DNA of 64,000 bases from an uncultured Johnsonella sp. (GTDB taxonomy: Bacteria > Bacillota > Clostridia > Lachnospirales > Lachnospiraceae): the NCBI GenBank assembly GCA_937927235.1, contig CALBCM010000035.1:11842-75841 (forward strand), in the 5' to 3' direction. Position 1 is the first letter of the stretch. Each line of letters starts with the position of its first letter. A program made the translations under genes and the position numbers. Positions 44,066 through 53,618 of this stretch are shown here, one piece after another. A model generated the notes under the pieces. It was not told the DNA's origin, did not search any database, and saw only the letters and a list, made by a program, of their open reading frames with translations.

Positions 44066-44947
44066 GTGAAGACTGCGATTGCGACAGATACAAACAGCGG
44101 ATTGAAAAGGGAGGAGGGAGCCGGGCTTGGAGTATATCTTTTGCCTATGCCTTTTTCAATATCGGAAAATGAATTTTTTGAGGGAGTTGATTTAAGCAGC
44201 GAAGAATTTTTTGCCAAGCTGAGAGCTGATGAGGATATAAGGACTTCTCAGCCTTCGCCGGGACAGATATGTGATTTTTGGGATAATATCTTAAAAGAAA
44301 ATGAAAATCTGGTCTACATACCGATGTCTTCAGGACTTTCGGGAACTTACGAAACCGCAAAAATGCTTGCTGATGAAGGAGAGTATAAGGGAAGGGTGTA
44401 TGTAGCTGATAATAAAAGAATTTCAGTTACACAGTATGCTTCAGTGATTGATGCCAAAAATATGTCAGATTCAGGAATGAGTGCCGAAGCCATTACAAGG
44501 GCTCTTGAAGAAAGTGCTTTTAATTCAGTGATTTATCTTACTGTAGATACCTTGAAATATCTTAAAAAGGGCGGCAGAATCACTCCGGCGGCAGCCGCAC
44601 TCGGCACACTTTTTAAAATCAAGCCGGTACTTACAATACAGGGAGATAAGCTTGATGCTTTTGCCAAGGTAAGGACTATGAAGCAGGCAAAAAGCGTAAT
44701 GCTGAATGCACTTAAAAAAGATTTTGCTGAAAGATTTTCTGATAATAAAGCTGATAAAACTACTCTATACATAGCACATGCCGACGAGAATGAGCTTGCT
44801 GAAGAATTCAGGCAGGAGGTATATGAGTTTTTTAATTTATCACCGGATAAGCATGAAATAAAAATACAGGAGCTTTCACTTTCTATATGTACGCATGTCG
44901 GTCCGGGAACACTTGCACTTGCAGCAGCTCAAAAATATGAAGCCTGA
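44066..44947 (+). CDS. DegV-family fatty-acid-binding protein
   Basis: 293 residues from GTG 44066 (GGAGAT upstream). DegV proteins (FakB-type) hold a fatty acid for phosphorylation by FakA. Motifs: IATDTNSGLKREEG, RTSQPSPGQICDFWDNIL, IPMSSGLSGTYETAKM, VIYLTVDTLKYLKKGGRITPAAAALG...IKPVLTIQGD and HVGPGTLALA. No FakA kinase is nearby. The following histidine-kinase start overlaps its stop. Confidence 0.92.
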   Translation: MKTAIATDTNSGLKREEGAGLGVYLLPMPFSISENEFFEGVDLSSEEFFAKLRADEDIRTSQPSPGQICDFWDNILKENENLVYIPMSSGLSGTYETAKMLADEGEYKGRVYVADNKRISVTQYASVIDAKNMSDSGMSAEAITRALEESAFNSVIYLTVDTLKYLKKGGRITPAAAALGTLFKIKPVLTIQGDKLDAFAKVRTMKQAKSVMLNALKKDFAERFSDNKADKTTLYIAHADENELAEEFRQEVYEFFNLSPDKHEIKIQELSLSICTHVGPGTLALAAAQKYEA

Positions 44948-46391
44948 TATAAATCCGAAAAAAAATTTTAAACTGCCTCCTGTACATCTGAGGCTGTTAT
45001 TAATTATAATTTTTATGATTATAACTGTAGTGCCGACACTGGCACAAAAAGCGGTGCTTATGGGAACCTTTATGCAGAGTGCGGTGGAAGCAAGACGCAT
45101 AGAGCTTAAGAGCAACGGGCTGATACTGGCAAACAAGATAAGCAAAAATCTGTATCTGGATGCTGAAGAAAACGAAAAAAATGAATCAGTGGAGAATGAG
45201 ATAGATAATTTTGCCAGTATTTATGACGGCAGGATAGTTATTACAAACAGTGATTTCAGAATTATTAAGGACACTTTTAACCTTGCGGAGGGGAAGCTCA
45301 ATGTTGCAGAAGAAATTATAAAATGCTTTGAGGGAGAAAGCTCCAATAATTATAATAGTGAAAAGAGATTTATAATTCAGACTTTTCCTATATATTCTCT
45401 TACAGAAGAGGACAAAATTGAAGGAGTGATGCTGATAACAGCCTCAACGGAAAGCCTTGCCAATATTTTAAAGGATACCCGCTCAAAGACTATAGCCTTA
45501 TTCAGTGCCGCAATTCCGGTATTTTTAGTGCTTTCTATAGTGATTGCCAACATAATAGTACGCCCCTTTGTCAATCTGGGAAATTCACTTGCCAAAATTT
45601 CCGCCGGAGACCTCTATGACAAGGTAAATGAAAATACTTATACGATCACGAGGGAGATTTCATCAACTATCAACTCCACACTTTCCAAGCTTAAGGCGGT
45701 GGACCAGTCAAGAGAGGATTTTGTAGCAAATGTTTCACATGAGCTTAAAACTCCGATTACTTCGATGAGGGTGCTGGCAGACTCAATTATGTCTATGGAG
45801 GAAGCACCTGTAGATTTGTATAAGGAATTTATGAATGATATTTCAAACGAGGTTGACAGGGAATCAAAAATAATAGACGATTTGCTTGCACTGGTAAAGC
45901 TGGATAAATCAGCTACAAAGCTGAATATTGAGCAGACTGATATAAATCTTCTGATAAAGCAGACTCTTAAAAGGCTTAAGCCTATAGCGGCACTTAGAAA
46001 GATAGATATAATCCTTGAAACCGCACGGGAAGTAAAGGCTGAGGTAGATGAAACCAAGCTTTCACTTGCCCTTAATAATCTGGTTGAAAATGCGATTAAA
46101 TATAATAAAGAAGGGGGCTGGGTCAGAGTAACGCTTGATGCTGATCACAAGTTTTTCTATATTAAAGTAATAGACTCAGGAGTGGGAATTGCAGAAGAAT
46201 TCAGGGAAACTATATTTGAGAGGTTTTACCGCATAGACAAAGCCAGGTCAAGGGAAACCGGCGGAACAGGACTGGGGCTGTCAATTACTAAAAGCATTAT
46301 TATGCGCCATAAGGGTATGATAAAGGTAAGCGGAAAAGAGGGAGAAGGCTCGGTATTTACAGTAAGGATACCGCTTAACTACATTAAATAA
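44937..46391 (+). CDS. Membrane sensor histidine kinase (orphan)
   Basis: 484 residues from ATG 44937, which overlaps the degV stop; an ATG at 44895 is possible, and neither has a clear ribosome site. TM1 about 19-38, extracytoplasmic sensor about 40-183, TM2 about 185-207, HAMP about 208-258, HisKA with phosphorylation site H268 in DFVANVSHELKTPITSMR, then HATPase_c boxes N (NNLVENAIKYN), G1 (DSGVGIAEE), F (FERFYRIDKARS) and G2 (GGTGLGLSI). It resembles PhoR/ResE/WalK-type kinases. No response regulator is adjacent, so its partner is elsewhere. Confidence 0.92.
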   Translation: MKPDINPKKNFKLPPVHLRLLLIIIFMIITVVPTLAQKAVLMGTFMQSAVEARRIELKSNGLILANKISKNLYLDAEENEKNESVENEIDNFASIYDGRIVITNSDFRIIKDTFNLAEGKLNVAEEIIKCFEGESSNNYNSEKRFIIQTFPIYSLTEEDKIEGVMLITASTESLANILKDTRSKTIALFSAAIPVFLVLSIVIANIIVRPFVNLGNSLAKISAGDLYDKVNENTYTITREISSTINSTLSKLKAVDQSREDFVANVSHELKTPITSMRVLADSIMSMEEAPVDLYKEFMNDISNEVDRESKIIDDLLALVKLDKSATKLNIEQTDINLLIKQTLKRLKPIAALRKIDIILETAREVKAEVDETKLSLALNNLVENAIKYNKEGGWVRVTLDADHKFFYIKVIDSGVGIAEEFRETIFERFYRIDKARSRETGGTGLGLSITKSIIMRHKGMIKVSGKEGEGSVFTVRIPLNYIK

Positions 46392-46401
46392 CTGCGGATT
46401 A

Positions 46402-46494
46402 CCGATGCAGGCAGCCTTTTTGATTTCAAGGCATGAAGCTTGAAAGAAGGCTACCGAATCCTGCCGGTTTTAGACAGCGGGTAACTCGCATCGG
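46402..46494 (+). mobile_element. Structured non-coding element with IS200/IS605-like right-end hairpin (copy B)
   Basis: The outer stem CCGATGC (46402-46408) pairs with GCATCGG (46488-46494). AGCCTT/AAGGCT pairs inside. The core at 46456-46481 is GAATCCTGCCGGTTTTAGAC followed by AGCGGG and TAACTCGC. It aligns base by base with copy A (GAAGCCCGTTGGCTTTAGAC), with changes on both sides of the hairpin that keep pairing. It lies in the gap between the kinase and the GerMN gene. No transposase or tnpB is present. Confidence 0.5.
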
Positions 46495-46533
46495 GAGCAA
46501 GAGTTTACTAATAAAAATGAGAAAATCGAATTT

Positions 46534-47469
46534 ATGAAAAATAGATTTAAAATTATAATTATATTATCGCTGCTGTCGCTTTCACTTTCCTGCTGCACTT
46601 CTAAAAAAAAGGAGGCGGTAGCCGGGTTTGGACAGTATTATATTTATTATCTGAATACTTCGGCAAATGCATTGACCTCTGTAGTGTATACACCTCAGGC
46701 AAAACAAAGCCATGCACTTGCCGAAGAGCTTATGAGCAGGCTTATAGAGGTGCCTAAGGATGTGGAAGCGGGGCAGATACTTGGAGATAAGGTGACCTAT
46801 AAGGGCTGCAGAATTGAAGGCAATGTACTCTACCTTGATTTTGATTCAAATTATGCACTTATGAAGCCTGCAAGGGAGATATTATGCAGAGCGGCACTTA
46901 CCAAGACGCTGACTCAGATAGAAGGAATAGATTTTATAAGTATTAATTCCGGTGAAAGACAGATGACGGATACAAGCGGCAAACCGCTGGGACTCATATC
47001 TTCCAATGATTTTATAGACGGTATTTCAGATATAAATTCGTATGAGGAAACTGAAATACTGCTGTATTTTGCGGATGAGGAGGGCAAAAAGCTGGTACCC
47101 TTGAAAAGAGAAGTAAGGTATAATTCAAATATTGCGATGGAAAGGCTTGTACTGGAACAGCTTATGCAGGGTACCAAGATGTCGGGGCTTAAGCAGACTG
47201 TTCCAGACAATACAAGACTGCTCGGAGTTTCGGTAAATGATAATATATGCTATGTGAATTTTGATGCAGGCTTTTTAGAGGCTATTCCCGGAGAAGATGT
47301 TTACGTAAGTATATACTCGGTAGTAAATACCTTGTGTGAGCTTCAGAATGTCAACCGGGTTCAAATAACTATTAACGGAAAGCAGGATATTATGCTGAGA
47401 GATGTGGTAAGCTTAAACACGGTGTTTGAAATGAATCTTAATTATATAAAAAACAGTGAAAATAAATAA
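46534..47469 (+). CDS. GerMN-domain lipoprotein
   Basis: 311 residues with a lipoprotein signal peptide (LSLSC, C20). Two GerMN repeats follow, each with the pattern of a DFDSNY/NFDAGF strand after a YKGCRIEGNVLYLDF or GVSVNDNICYVNF block (about residues 60-150 and 205-300). GerM proteins act in sporulation or peptidoglycan assembly; in vegetative operons with a kinase the role is unclear. Ribosome site is weak. Next gene comEC starts 20 bases downstream. Confidence 0.88.
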   Translation: MKNRFKIIIILSLLSLSLSCCTSKKKEAVAGFGQYYIYYLNTSANALTSVVYTPQAKQSHALAEELMSRLIEVPKDVEAGQILGDKVTYKGCRIEGNVLYLDFDSNYALMKPAREILCRAALTKTLTQIEGIDFISINSGERQMTDTSGKPLGLISSNDFIDGISDINSYEETEILLYFADEEGKKLVPLKREVRYNSNIAMERLVLEQLMQGTKMSGLKQTVPDNTRLLGVSVNDNICYVNFDAGFLEAIPGEDVYVSIYSVVNTLCELQNVNRVQITINGKQDIMLRDVVSLNTVFEMNLNYIKNSENK

Positions 47470-47489
47470 TGTAAGAGATGGAGAGGTAA

Positions 47490-49901
47490 ATGAAACGACC
47501 CTGGCTGCTGATTTTAACTGCCTGCGTGCTTGGAGAGCTCTACGGATTAAAATTTGCATGGAAGGGCACAGCGGTATTATTGATTATACTGCTGATATTG
47601 TTTTTAATACATTATAAATTTAAAAAATTAAGTAAAAACAATTTTAAATATATTATAATATTTTCAACAGTATTCACGCTGTCTTTTTTGCGGATAAATA
47701 TTGAGAATTATCTGTATCTTAATAATCCACAGGCTTTATATATAGAAAAGCTTATGACAAATAAAGCTGTTGATAAAAGGAATAATAATTCTGAGATTAC
47801 TCTTGAAGGCAGTGTAAGTCATATAAGCCAAAAGGGAGAAAAGCTCAGGCTCACTATGGGCTGCATTATAATTTATGCTGATGTAGCCGCTGCTAAGGAA
47901 ATAAAAATAGGAAATGGCATCAGAGTATCGGGAAGGATAAAGACTGTAAAACCTGCATCAAATCCGGGCGAATTTGATGCAGAGTACTATTACAGAGCTT
48001 TAGGAATAAGATTTTTTATATCAGCCAAAAAACTTTCACTTGTAAAACACGGCTATAACCTTCCGCTGCAGTTCTTATATAATCTCAGAGCCGGCACAAC
48101 GGAAGCTCTTATTAAAATATTTAATCAGGATACCTCAGCTTTTGCAGCCGCTGCGCTGCTTGGCGAAAAAAATTTACTTGATGAGGATATATATGAGCTT
48201 TACAGAAAAAACGGAATAGCTCATCTGCTTGCTATAAGCGGACTGCATGCCGCAATATTTGGGGTGGCTCTTTATACACTTTTAAGAAAGAAAGCGAGGC
48301 TGGGATTTACTGCCTCGGCTTTAATTTCAGGAGTGGTGCTTATAATCTATGCTATATTTACAGGTGCTTCAATAAGCGTAGTAAGAGCAGTGGCTATGCT
48401 GCTTATTGCTTTTACAGCCGAGATAATAGGCAGAACCTATGACCTGGTTTCTGCAGCCGGCTTGGCGGCGTATGCCTTGCTGATGTATTCTCCCTATAAT
48501 CTTTTTAATTCAGGCTTTTTGCTTTCGTTTTCAGCAGTATTAGCTATAGGCATGGCAGCGGCTCCTATTATAAAAAAATATAAAATTAAAAATAAAATTC
48601 TGACAGCCTTAATTACAGGTATTTTGCTTCAGATAAGTACCCTGCCTTTAATTACATATTTCTTTTATTCTTTTTCTCTATATGGATTTATAATAAATTT
48701 AATCGTAATTCCTCTGATGGGAATATTTCTGTGCAGCAGTCTGATTGCTTTATTGACAAGCTTTCTTTTTCCTCCACTTGCAGCGATTATTGCTTATATC
48801 CCTGAAGGCATTGTAGGGTTTTATACTAATTTGTGCGAAGCTTTTTCAAGACTGCCTTATTACAGCGTGCTTACAGGCAGACCTTCAGCAGCTCAGATTT
48901 TAATATACTACAGCTTGCTTATATTAGTGCTTTATATCATCCTTAATGTAAAGAGTAAAATTCAAAAAACAAATATACTTAGATATGATGCTGGCTTTAT
49001 CCGGTATTTATATGATAAAATAAAGCTTAAAAGGGTCGATTTCCCCCCTGTCTGTATTTCAGTTATTTTGTTGCTGCCGCTGATATTATTAAAGCTGCCC
49101 TCATTTTATACTGAAATCTATTTCATAGATGTGGGACAGGGCGACGGCATATATATGAAGACAGCCGGTGAGGATATATTAATTGATTCAGGGAGCACTA
49201 CAAATAAGGAATTCGGCAGACGCACCTTAAAACCTTTTTTGCAGTGCATGGCGGTAGACAGTATAGAAAAAGTATTTATAACACATGCCGATATAGACCA
49301 TACCAGCGGAATACTTTACCTGCTGGAGGAAGATAAGGAGATAAAGATTAAGGAGCTTTATCTTCCCTGCCCTGCCGAGCACGATTCAAAATATGACAGG
49401 ATAAGACAGGCGGCAAAATTTAAAAATACGGAGATTAAATATGCTTCAAAAGGGGACAAAATAGGAGAGTTTTTATGTGTTTCACCCTGTAATAACTGTG
49501 AAATTAAGGATGTAAATGAGCAGAGCATAGTTCTCTTATATCAGGAAAACAATTTTAAGGCTCTTTTTACAGGTGATGCAGGCAAGGTATCGGAAGAAAG
49601 AATTTTGGCTGATGCCGAGCTTAGCGAGTCTATCAAGGATATGAGCCTGCTTAAGGTAGGACATCACGGCTCATTTACTGCTTCGGGAGAGGATTTTATT
49701 AAAGCTATGAAGCCTGCGGCAGGGATACTCTCTTATGGTGAAAATAACCGCTATGGGCATCCGCATAAGGAAGTAGTGTATTTATTAAAAAAATATAAGG
49801 TGAAAACCTATGCTACTTCTGACTGCGGGCAGATTAAAGTCAGGATTAAAAATAACAGGATAGACATTTCAACATTTTTAAAATCCGGCAGAAAGGAATA
49901 G
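47490..49901 (+). CDS. comEC: DNA internalisation-related competence protein ComEC/Rec2
   Basis: 803 residues, polytopic channel for single-stranded DNA uptake. Domains in order: N-terminal TMs, DUF4131 OB-like domain (about 90-190), the Competence TM domain with GIAHLLAISGLHAAIFG and FTGASISVVRA, and a C-terminal metallo-beta-lactamase-like domain (about 540-800) with FIDVGQGDGIYM, THADIDHTSGI, FTGDAG and KVGHHGS. All usual domains are present. GGAGAGG precedes the ATG. comEC-holA order is common in Firmicutes; comEA is not in the window. Confidence 0.96.
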   Translation: MKRPWLLILTACVLGELYGLKFAWKGTAVLLIILLILFLIHYKFKKLSKNNFKYIIIFSTVFTLSFLRINIENYLYLNNPQALYIEKLMTNKAVDKRNNNSEITLEGSVSHISQKGEKLRLTMGCIIIYADVAAAKEIKIGNGIRVSGRIKTVKPASNPGEFDAEYYYRALGIRFFISAKKLSLVKHGYNLPLQFLYNLRAGTTEALIKIFNQDTSAFAAAALLGEKNLLDEDIYELYRKNGIAHLLAISGLHAAIFGVALYTLLRKKARLGFTASALISGVVLIIYAIFTGASISVVRAVAMLLIAFTAEIIGRTYDLVSAAGLAAYALLMYSPYNLFNSGFLLSFSAVLAIGMAAAPIIKKYKIKNKILTALITGILLQISTLPLITYFFYSFSLYGFIINLIVIPLMGIFLCSSLIALLTSFLFPPLAAIIAYIPEGIVGFYTNLCEAFSRLPYYSVLTGRPSAAQILIYYSLLILVLYIILNVKSKIQKTNILRYDAGFIRYLYDKIKLKRVDFPPVCISVILLLPLILLKLPSFYTEIYFIDVGQGDGIYMKTAGEDILIDSGSTTNKEFGRRTLKPFLQCMAVDSIEKVFITHADIDHTSGILYLLEEDKEIKIKELYLPCPAEHDSKYDRIRQAAKFKNTEIKYASKGDKIGEFLCVSPCNNCEIKDVNEQSIVLLYQENNFKALFTGDAGKVSEERILADAELSESIKDMSLLKVGHHGSFTASGEDFIKAMKPAAGILSYGENNRYGHPHKEVVYLLKKYKVKTYATSDCGQIKVRIKNNRIDISTFLKSGRKE

Positions 49902-49913
49902 TGAGAGATAACT

Positions 49914-50882
49914 TTGAAGACATTAAATTCAGATATAAAATCAAAAAAATTTCATAGAGCCTATCTGCTTTACGGAAATGAGAATTATCTTTTAAAAAAC
50001 TATAAGCTTTCTTTTAAAAAAGCCGTTGCAGGTAATAATGAAATGAATTATGAATATTTTGAGGGAAAATCTGCAGATATAAGCAGATTTATTGATGCAC
50101 TTATGACTGCTCCCTTTTTTGCTGAAAAAAGGTGTATAATTGCTGAGGATACCGGCTGGTTTAAGACCTCTCCTGAAAGGGTGGTCGATTTTATTGAGAA
50201 GCTTCCTTCCAGCAGTGTAGTAATTTTTATTGAAAGGGAGGTTGACAAAAAGAGCAGGCTTTATAAAAAGATAGCTGAAATAGGCTATTTGGCAGAGCTT
50301 GACCATCTCAAAAAAAATATGCTGAGAAACTGGGCAGCCGGAATACTGGGACGTGCAGGAAAAAAAATTACTGTTGCAAATATGGATTTATTTTTAAGCT
50401 GTACCGGTGATGATATGGAAAGGATAAGTAATGAGCTGGAAAAGCTTATTGCTTATAAGGGTGAGGAGGAAGTGATTGAAAGTGCGGATATTGAAAGCAT
50501 AGTGACGGTAAATATTGAAGATAAGATTTTTGAGATGGTGGAAGCGGCAGCTTCAAAGCGTATAAATGAAGCTATGAAAAGATATAAGGATTTGCTGATC
50601 TTAAAAGAGGCTCCCAAGAAAATGTTTTTGCTGACGGCAAAACAGTTCAGCAGGCTTTTGGCTCTGAATGAAGCTCTAAAAGCCGGAGCTTCTGTTGACG
50701 AGATGGCAAAAATACTTCAAATTAAACAATTTAATCTGGTAAAATTAAAAAAGGAAGCAGAAAATTTTGACACCGCAGAGCTTGAAAAATATGTAAAAAG
50801 ATGTGCTGAAATTGAAGAGGGCATGAATACCGGAAATATCCCTGAAACCCTTGCAGCCGAGCTTATAATCACTATGCCTTAA
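49914..50882 (+). CDS. holA: DNA polymerase III subunit delta
   Basis: Clamp-loader delta subunit of 322 residues that opens the sliding clamp. Features: RAYLLYGNENYLLKNY at the N-terminus, MTAPFFAEKRCIIAED, SSVVIFIEREVDKKSRLYK, and an alpha-helical C-terminal domain with NIEDKIFEMVEAAASKR and the collar helices. The only available start is TTG 49914, 12 bases after comEC, with a weak GAGAG. Usually followed by rpsT, which here is 2.7 kb away on the other strand. Confidence 0.92.
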   Translation: MKTLNSDIKSKKFHRAYLLYGNENYLLKNYKLSFKKAVAGNNEMNYEYFEGKSADISRFIDALMTAPFFAEKRCIIAEDTGWFKTSPERVVDFIEKLPSSSVVIFIEREVDKKSRLYKKIAEIGYLAELDHLKKNMLRNWAAGILGRAGKKITVANMDLFLSCTGDDMERISNELEKLIAYKGEEEVIESADIESIVTVNIEDKIFEMVEAAASKRINEAMKRYKDLLILKEAPKKMFLLTAKQFSRLLALNEALKAGASVDEMAKILQIKQFNLVKLKKEAENFDTAELEKYVKRCAEIEEGMNTGNIPETLAAELIITMP

Positions 50883-50999
50883 CACCGTATTAATTCTTTT
50901 TTAGTTTTTCTTGTAGTCTATGCATTTATCTGACTTTTTTGTATAATATAGCTACAGCTATTAATTAGAGTATAGAGAAAGGAAAGGGAGGGAAGTATT

Positions 51000-52670
51000 A
51001 TGAAAAATATAATCAAAAAAATCTTAAAACCTGCAGCCCCGGCACTGCTTTCTGTCTGTATTGCTGCCGGTGCTTTGGCAGGCTGTGCAGCGCCGGAGAG
51101 GTCTTCAGATTCAGGAAGCAATAATAAATCAGACAACAGCGCCAAAAAAGAAAGGGCTGAAAGGGACGGACAGCACCAAAAAAGCGGGGCTGAAGCGGGT
51201 TGGCCTAAAGGTGAAAACGGGGCAAATATAACAGACGATTATTATAATCAGGAGCCTTATAACACCGAGGAATACACGGCAATAAATGAAAACAGCTTTA
51301 TGTCGGTCAGTGCAAATCCGCTTTCAACCTTTGCCGCCGATGTAGATACCGCCTCATATTCCATTGTCAGAAAGAAAATTAATGAGGGAATTGTGCCGGA
51401 TATTGATTCAGTAAGAATAGAGGAAATGCTGAATTATTTTACTTATGATTATCCTCAGCCTAAAGAAGGCGAGCCCTTTTCAGTAACTACGGAAATTACC
51501 GACTGCCCGTGGAATAAGGATTCTAAGCTGATGCTTATCGGACTTCAGGCACAAAAGGTTGATTTATCGGAGGCTAAGCCCTCTAATCTGGTATTTTTAA
51601 TTGATGTGTCGGGTTCTATGGAAGAGCCTGATAAGCTCCCTCTGGTAAAAAGAGCATTCGGACTCTTAGTTGAGCAGTTGAAAAAGGAAGATAAGGTTTC
51701 TATAGTAACCTATGCTTCCGGTGATGAGGTGGTGCTTAGGGGTGCCGACGGAGCAGATAAAAATACTATTAAAACAGCTATAGATGAGCTTGCCGCCGGA
51801 GGCTCCACCGCCGGTGCCAAAGGTATTGAAACTGCTTATGAGATAGCGGAAAAAAACTTTATAGAGGGGGGAAACAACCGAATAATACTTGCGACTGACG
51901 GAGATTTAAACGTAGGCATTACCAGTGAGGGCGAGCTTAAAAAGCTCATAAAAAAGAAAAAGGAGGGCGGAGTCTTTTTATCGGTGCTTGGATTTGGACA
52001 GGGCAATATCAAAGATAATAAGCTGCAGGCACTTGCTGATAACGGCAACGGAAACTATTCCTATATTGATTCTATCTATGAGGCAAGAAAGGTGCTGGTA
52101 TCCGAACTTGGAGGCACCTGTCACGCAGTTGCCAAGGACGTGAAGCTGCAGCTGGAGTTTAATCCCTATAATGTTAAAGGCTACAGACTTATAGGCTATG
52201 AAAGCCGTGTTATGGCGGCAGAGGATTTTGATGATGATAAAAAAGACGGCGGAGAAATAGGCTCGGGGCATAGAGTGACTGTGCTGTACGAGATAGTCAC
52301 GACAGACTCTCCGATGGAAATAGGAGGAGATTTAAAATATCAGGATAAGACAGACAATACAAAGGAAGCGGCAGCTGATGAGCTGGCAACAGTGAGCATA
52401 AGATATAAAAATCCTGATGAGGCTGCAAGCTCCCTGCTTGAATACCCCGTGAAAAAAGATCTAATCAAGGACCAGATGTCCGACAATATGTCATTTGCAG
52501 CCGGAGTAGCTGAGCTTGGAATGCTGTTAAGACACTCGGAATACGCCGGCAGTTCAAGCTATGACTCCGTGCTTGAGCTTTTAGGAAATGTGAGAGAAAG
52601 CGATGACAGCAGGGATGAGCTTAAAATGCTGGTTAAGAAGCTTAAACAAATAGACATAAGAGAAAATTAA
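51000..52670 (+). CDS. VWA-domain lipoprotein (YfbK-like, VWA_N + VWA + DUF3520)
   Basis: 556 residues. Lipoprotein signal with lipobox LAGC (C29), then a charged low-complexity linker to about residue 85. VWA N-terminal domain: NSFMSVSANPLSTFAADVDTASYS...EEMLNYFTYDY. VWA domain with MIDAS DVSGSMEEPDKLPL, Thr in GGSTAGAKGI and LATDGDLNVG. C-terminal DUF3520 segment with SFAAGVAELGMLLR. Membrane-anchored metal-dependent adhesion-type protein; partners unknown. A TATAAT at about 50942 and a strong ribosome site indicate its own promoter. Confidence 0.93.
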   Translation: MKNIIKKILKPAAPALLSVCIAAGALAGCAAPERSSDSGSNNKSDNSAKKERAERDGQHQKSGAEAGWPKGENGANITDDYYNQEPYNTEEYTAINENSFMSVSANPLSTFAADVDTASYSIVRKKINEGIVPDIDSVRIEEMLNYFTYDYPQPKEGEPFSVTTEITDCPWNKDSKLMLIGLQAQKVDLSEAKPSNLVFLIDVSGSMEEPDKLPLVKRAFGLLVEQLKKEDKVSIVTYASGDEVVLRGADGADKNTIKTAIDELAAGGSTAGAKGIETAYEIAEKNFIEGGNNRIILATDGDLNVGITSEGELKKLIKKKKEGGVFLSVLGFGQGNIKDNKLQALADNGNGNYSYIDSIYEARKVLVSELGGTCHAVAKDVKLQLEFNPYNVKGYRLIGYESRVMAAEDFDDDKKDGGEIGSGHRVTVLYEIVTTDSPMEIGGDLKYQDKTDNTKEAAADELATVSIRYKNPDEAASSLLEYPVKKDLIKDQMSDNMSFAAGVAELGMLLRHSEYAGSSSYDSVLELLGNVRESDDSRDELKMLVKKLKQIDIREN

Positions 52671-52735
52671 GACTATCCGGCAATATAGAAAAATATTGAA
52701 ATGATTTTTTGTCAATATTGGTGGTGGAGGAGAAT

Positions 52736-53389
52736 ATGAAAGAAGCTAAAAGGTTTTCATGGGTATTAAGTACATTCTTTGTTGTGTTATTTTATATATG
52801 GGTTTACTATATTGCAAATGTCATTACAGGATTAAAATTTGAAACCTGGATTTTTATTGCATTAAATGTTATTTTCTTTGTGACAATGGCAATATTGATT
52901 ATAGTACAAATCATAAAGGCAATATTTGCGGTAAAGAGAGAAGATATAAGCTATTGCCTGCACGGGCTGTTCTTTTTTAAATATACATTACTTCCGGCTG
53001 CATTAGCCTTTATTTTAATCTCACTTATGATTTTAGGTGTCGGAATAAGTGTTTCAATAGCACTGTTAATATTTCCGGGAGGTATTTTTGCAGCACCGAT
53101 TTTAACAGCTGTATCGTTTATTTTGCCTCAGGTGTTGCTTGCTGTTATATTTATGATGGCATTACCTGGTTTAGTTTTAGGTATTTGCAGTATTATTCTT
53201 ACAAAAAAGGAGAAGAAAATAACTTTGGGAGAATGTATATTGCATATTTTATTGCAGCTGATACCGGCATTAGATCTGATAGACGGATTATTTATTTCCA
53301 TATATTATTGGAAGGTTGGCAGAGTGCTGGCTGTGATTTCCGTACTGTCTGTTATTGCAGGGAGTATAGTATTTAGAATGTGCTTATAA
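52736..53389 (+). CDS. Polytopic membrane protein of unknown function
   Basis: 217 residues from ATG 52736 with GGAGGAG just upstream; an in-frame TTG at 52709 is not needed. About six hydrophobic helices (about 8-30, 40-60, 82-110, 115-150, 155-175, 190-215). The pattern of ILTKKEKKITLGECILHILLQLIPALDLIDGLFISIYYWKVGR suggests a DUF-type family seen in Lachnospiraceae/Clostridia, but I cannot name it. Unrelated by sequence to the VWA gene upstream (gap 65 bases). Confidence 0.6.
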   Translation: MKEAKRFSWVLSTFFVVLFYIWVYYIANVITGLKFETWIFIALNVIFFVTMAILIIVQIIKAIFAVKREDISYCLHGLFFFKYTLLPAALAFILISLMILGVGISVSIALLIFPGGIFAAPILTAVSFILPQVLLAVIFMMALPGLVLGICSIILTKKEKKITLGECILHILLQLIPALDLIDGLFISIYYWKVGRVLAVISVLSVIAGSIVFRMCL

Positions 53390-53516
53390 AGCATAAAAAA
53401 TATTAAACAACATATTTTTTTCAATAATATAAAAGCTCGATAAGTATTTTAACAAAAAACATATAATTTGAACAAACTTTAAAAGCTTAAATAAATATAA
53501 AAGAAGATAATGAAAA

Positions 53517-53557
53517 ATCCCCTGTAGTTAATTAGTGTATTATTAAATACAGGGGAT
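53517..53557 (+). terminator. Hairpin after the membrane-protein gene
   Basis: ATCCCCTGTA (53517-53526) pairs perfectly with TACAGGGGAT (53548-53557) around a 21-base loop. It lies between convergent genes; the 3' side has only a weak T-rich stretch. Confidence 0.6.
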
Positions 53558-53575
53558 GATATTATATATATAAAT

Positions 53576-53613
53576 AAAAAGCAGGTGACCCTTTTTCAGA
53601 TCACCTGCTTTTT
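53576..53613 (-). terminator. Terminator of rpsT
   Basis: AAAAAGCAGGTGA (53576-53588) and TCACCTGCTTTTT (53601-53613) form a perfect 13-bp stem; read on the minus strand it ends in a T run right after rpsT. Confidence 0.9.
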
Positions 53614-53618
53614 AAAAT

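Noticed and set aside
52736..53389. Immunity or toxin partner of the VWA lipoprotein
   Set aside because: It is only a neighbouring membrane protein; no domain evidence for toxin or immunity function.
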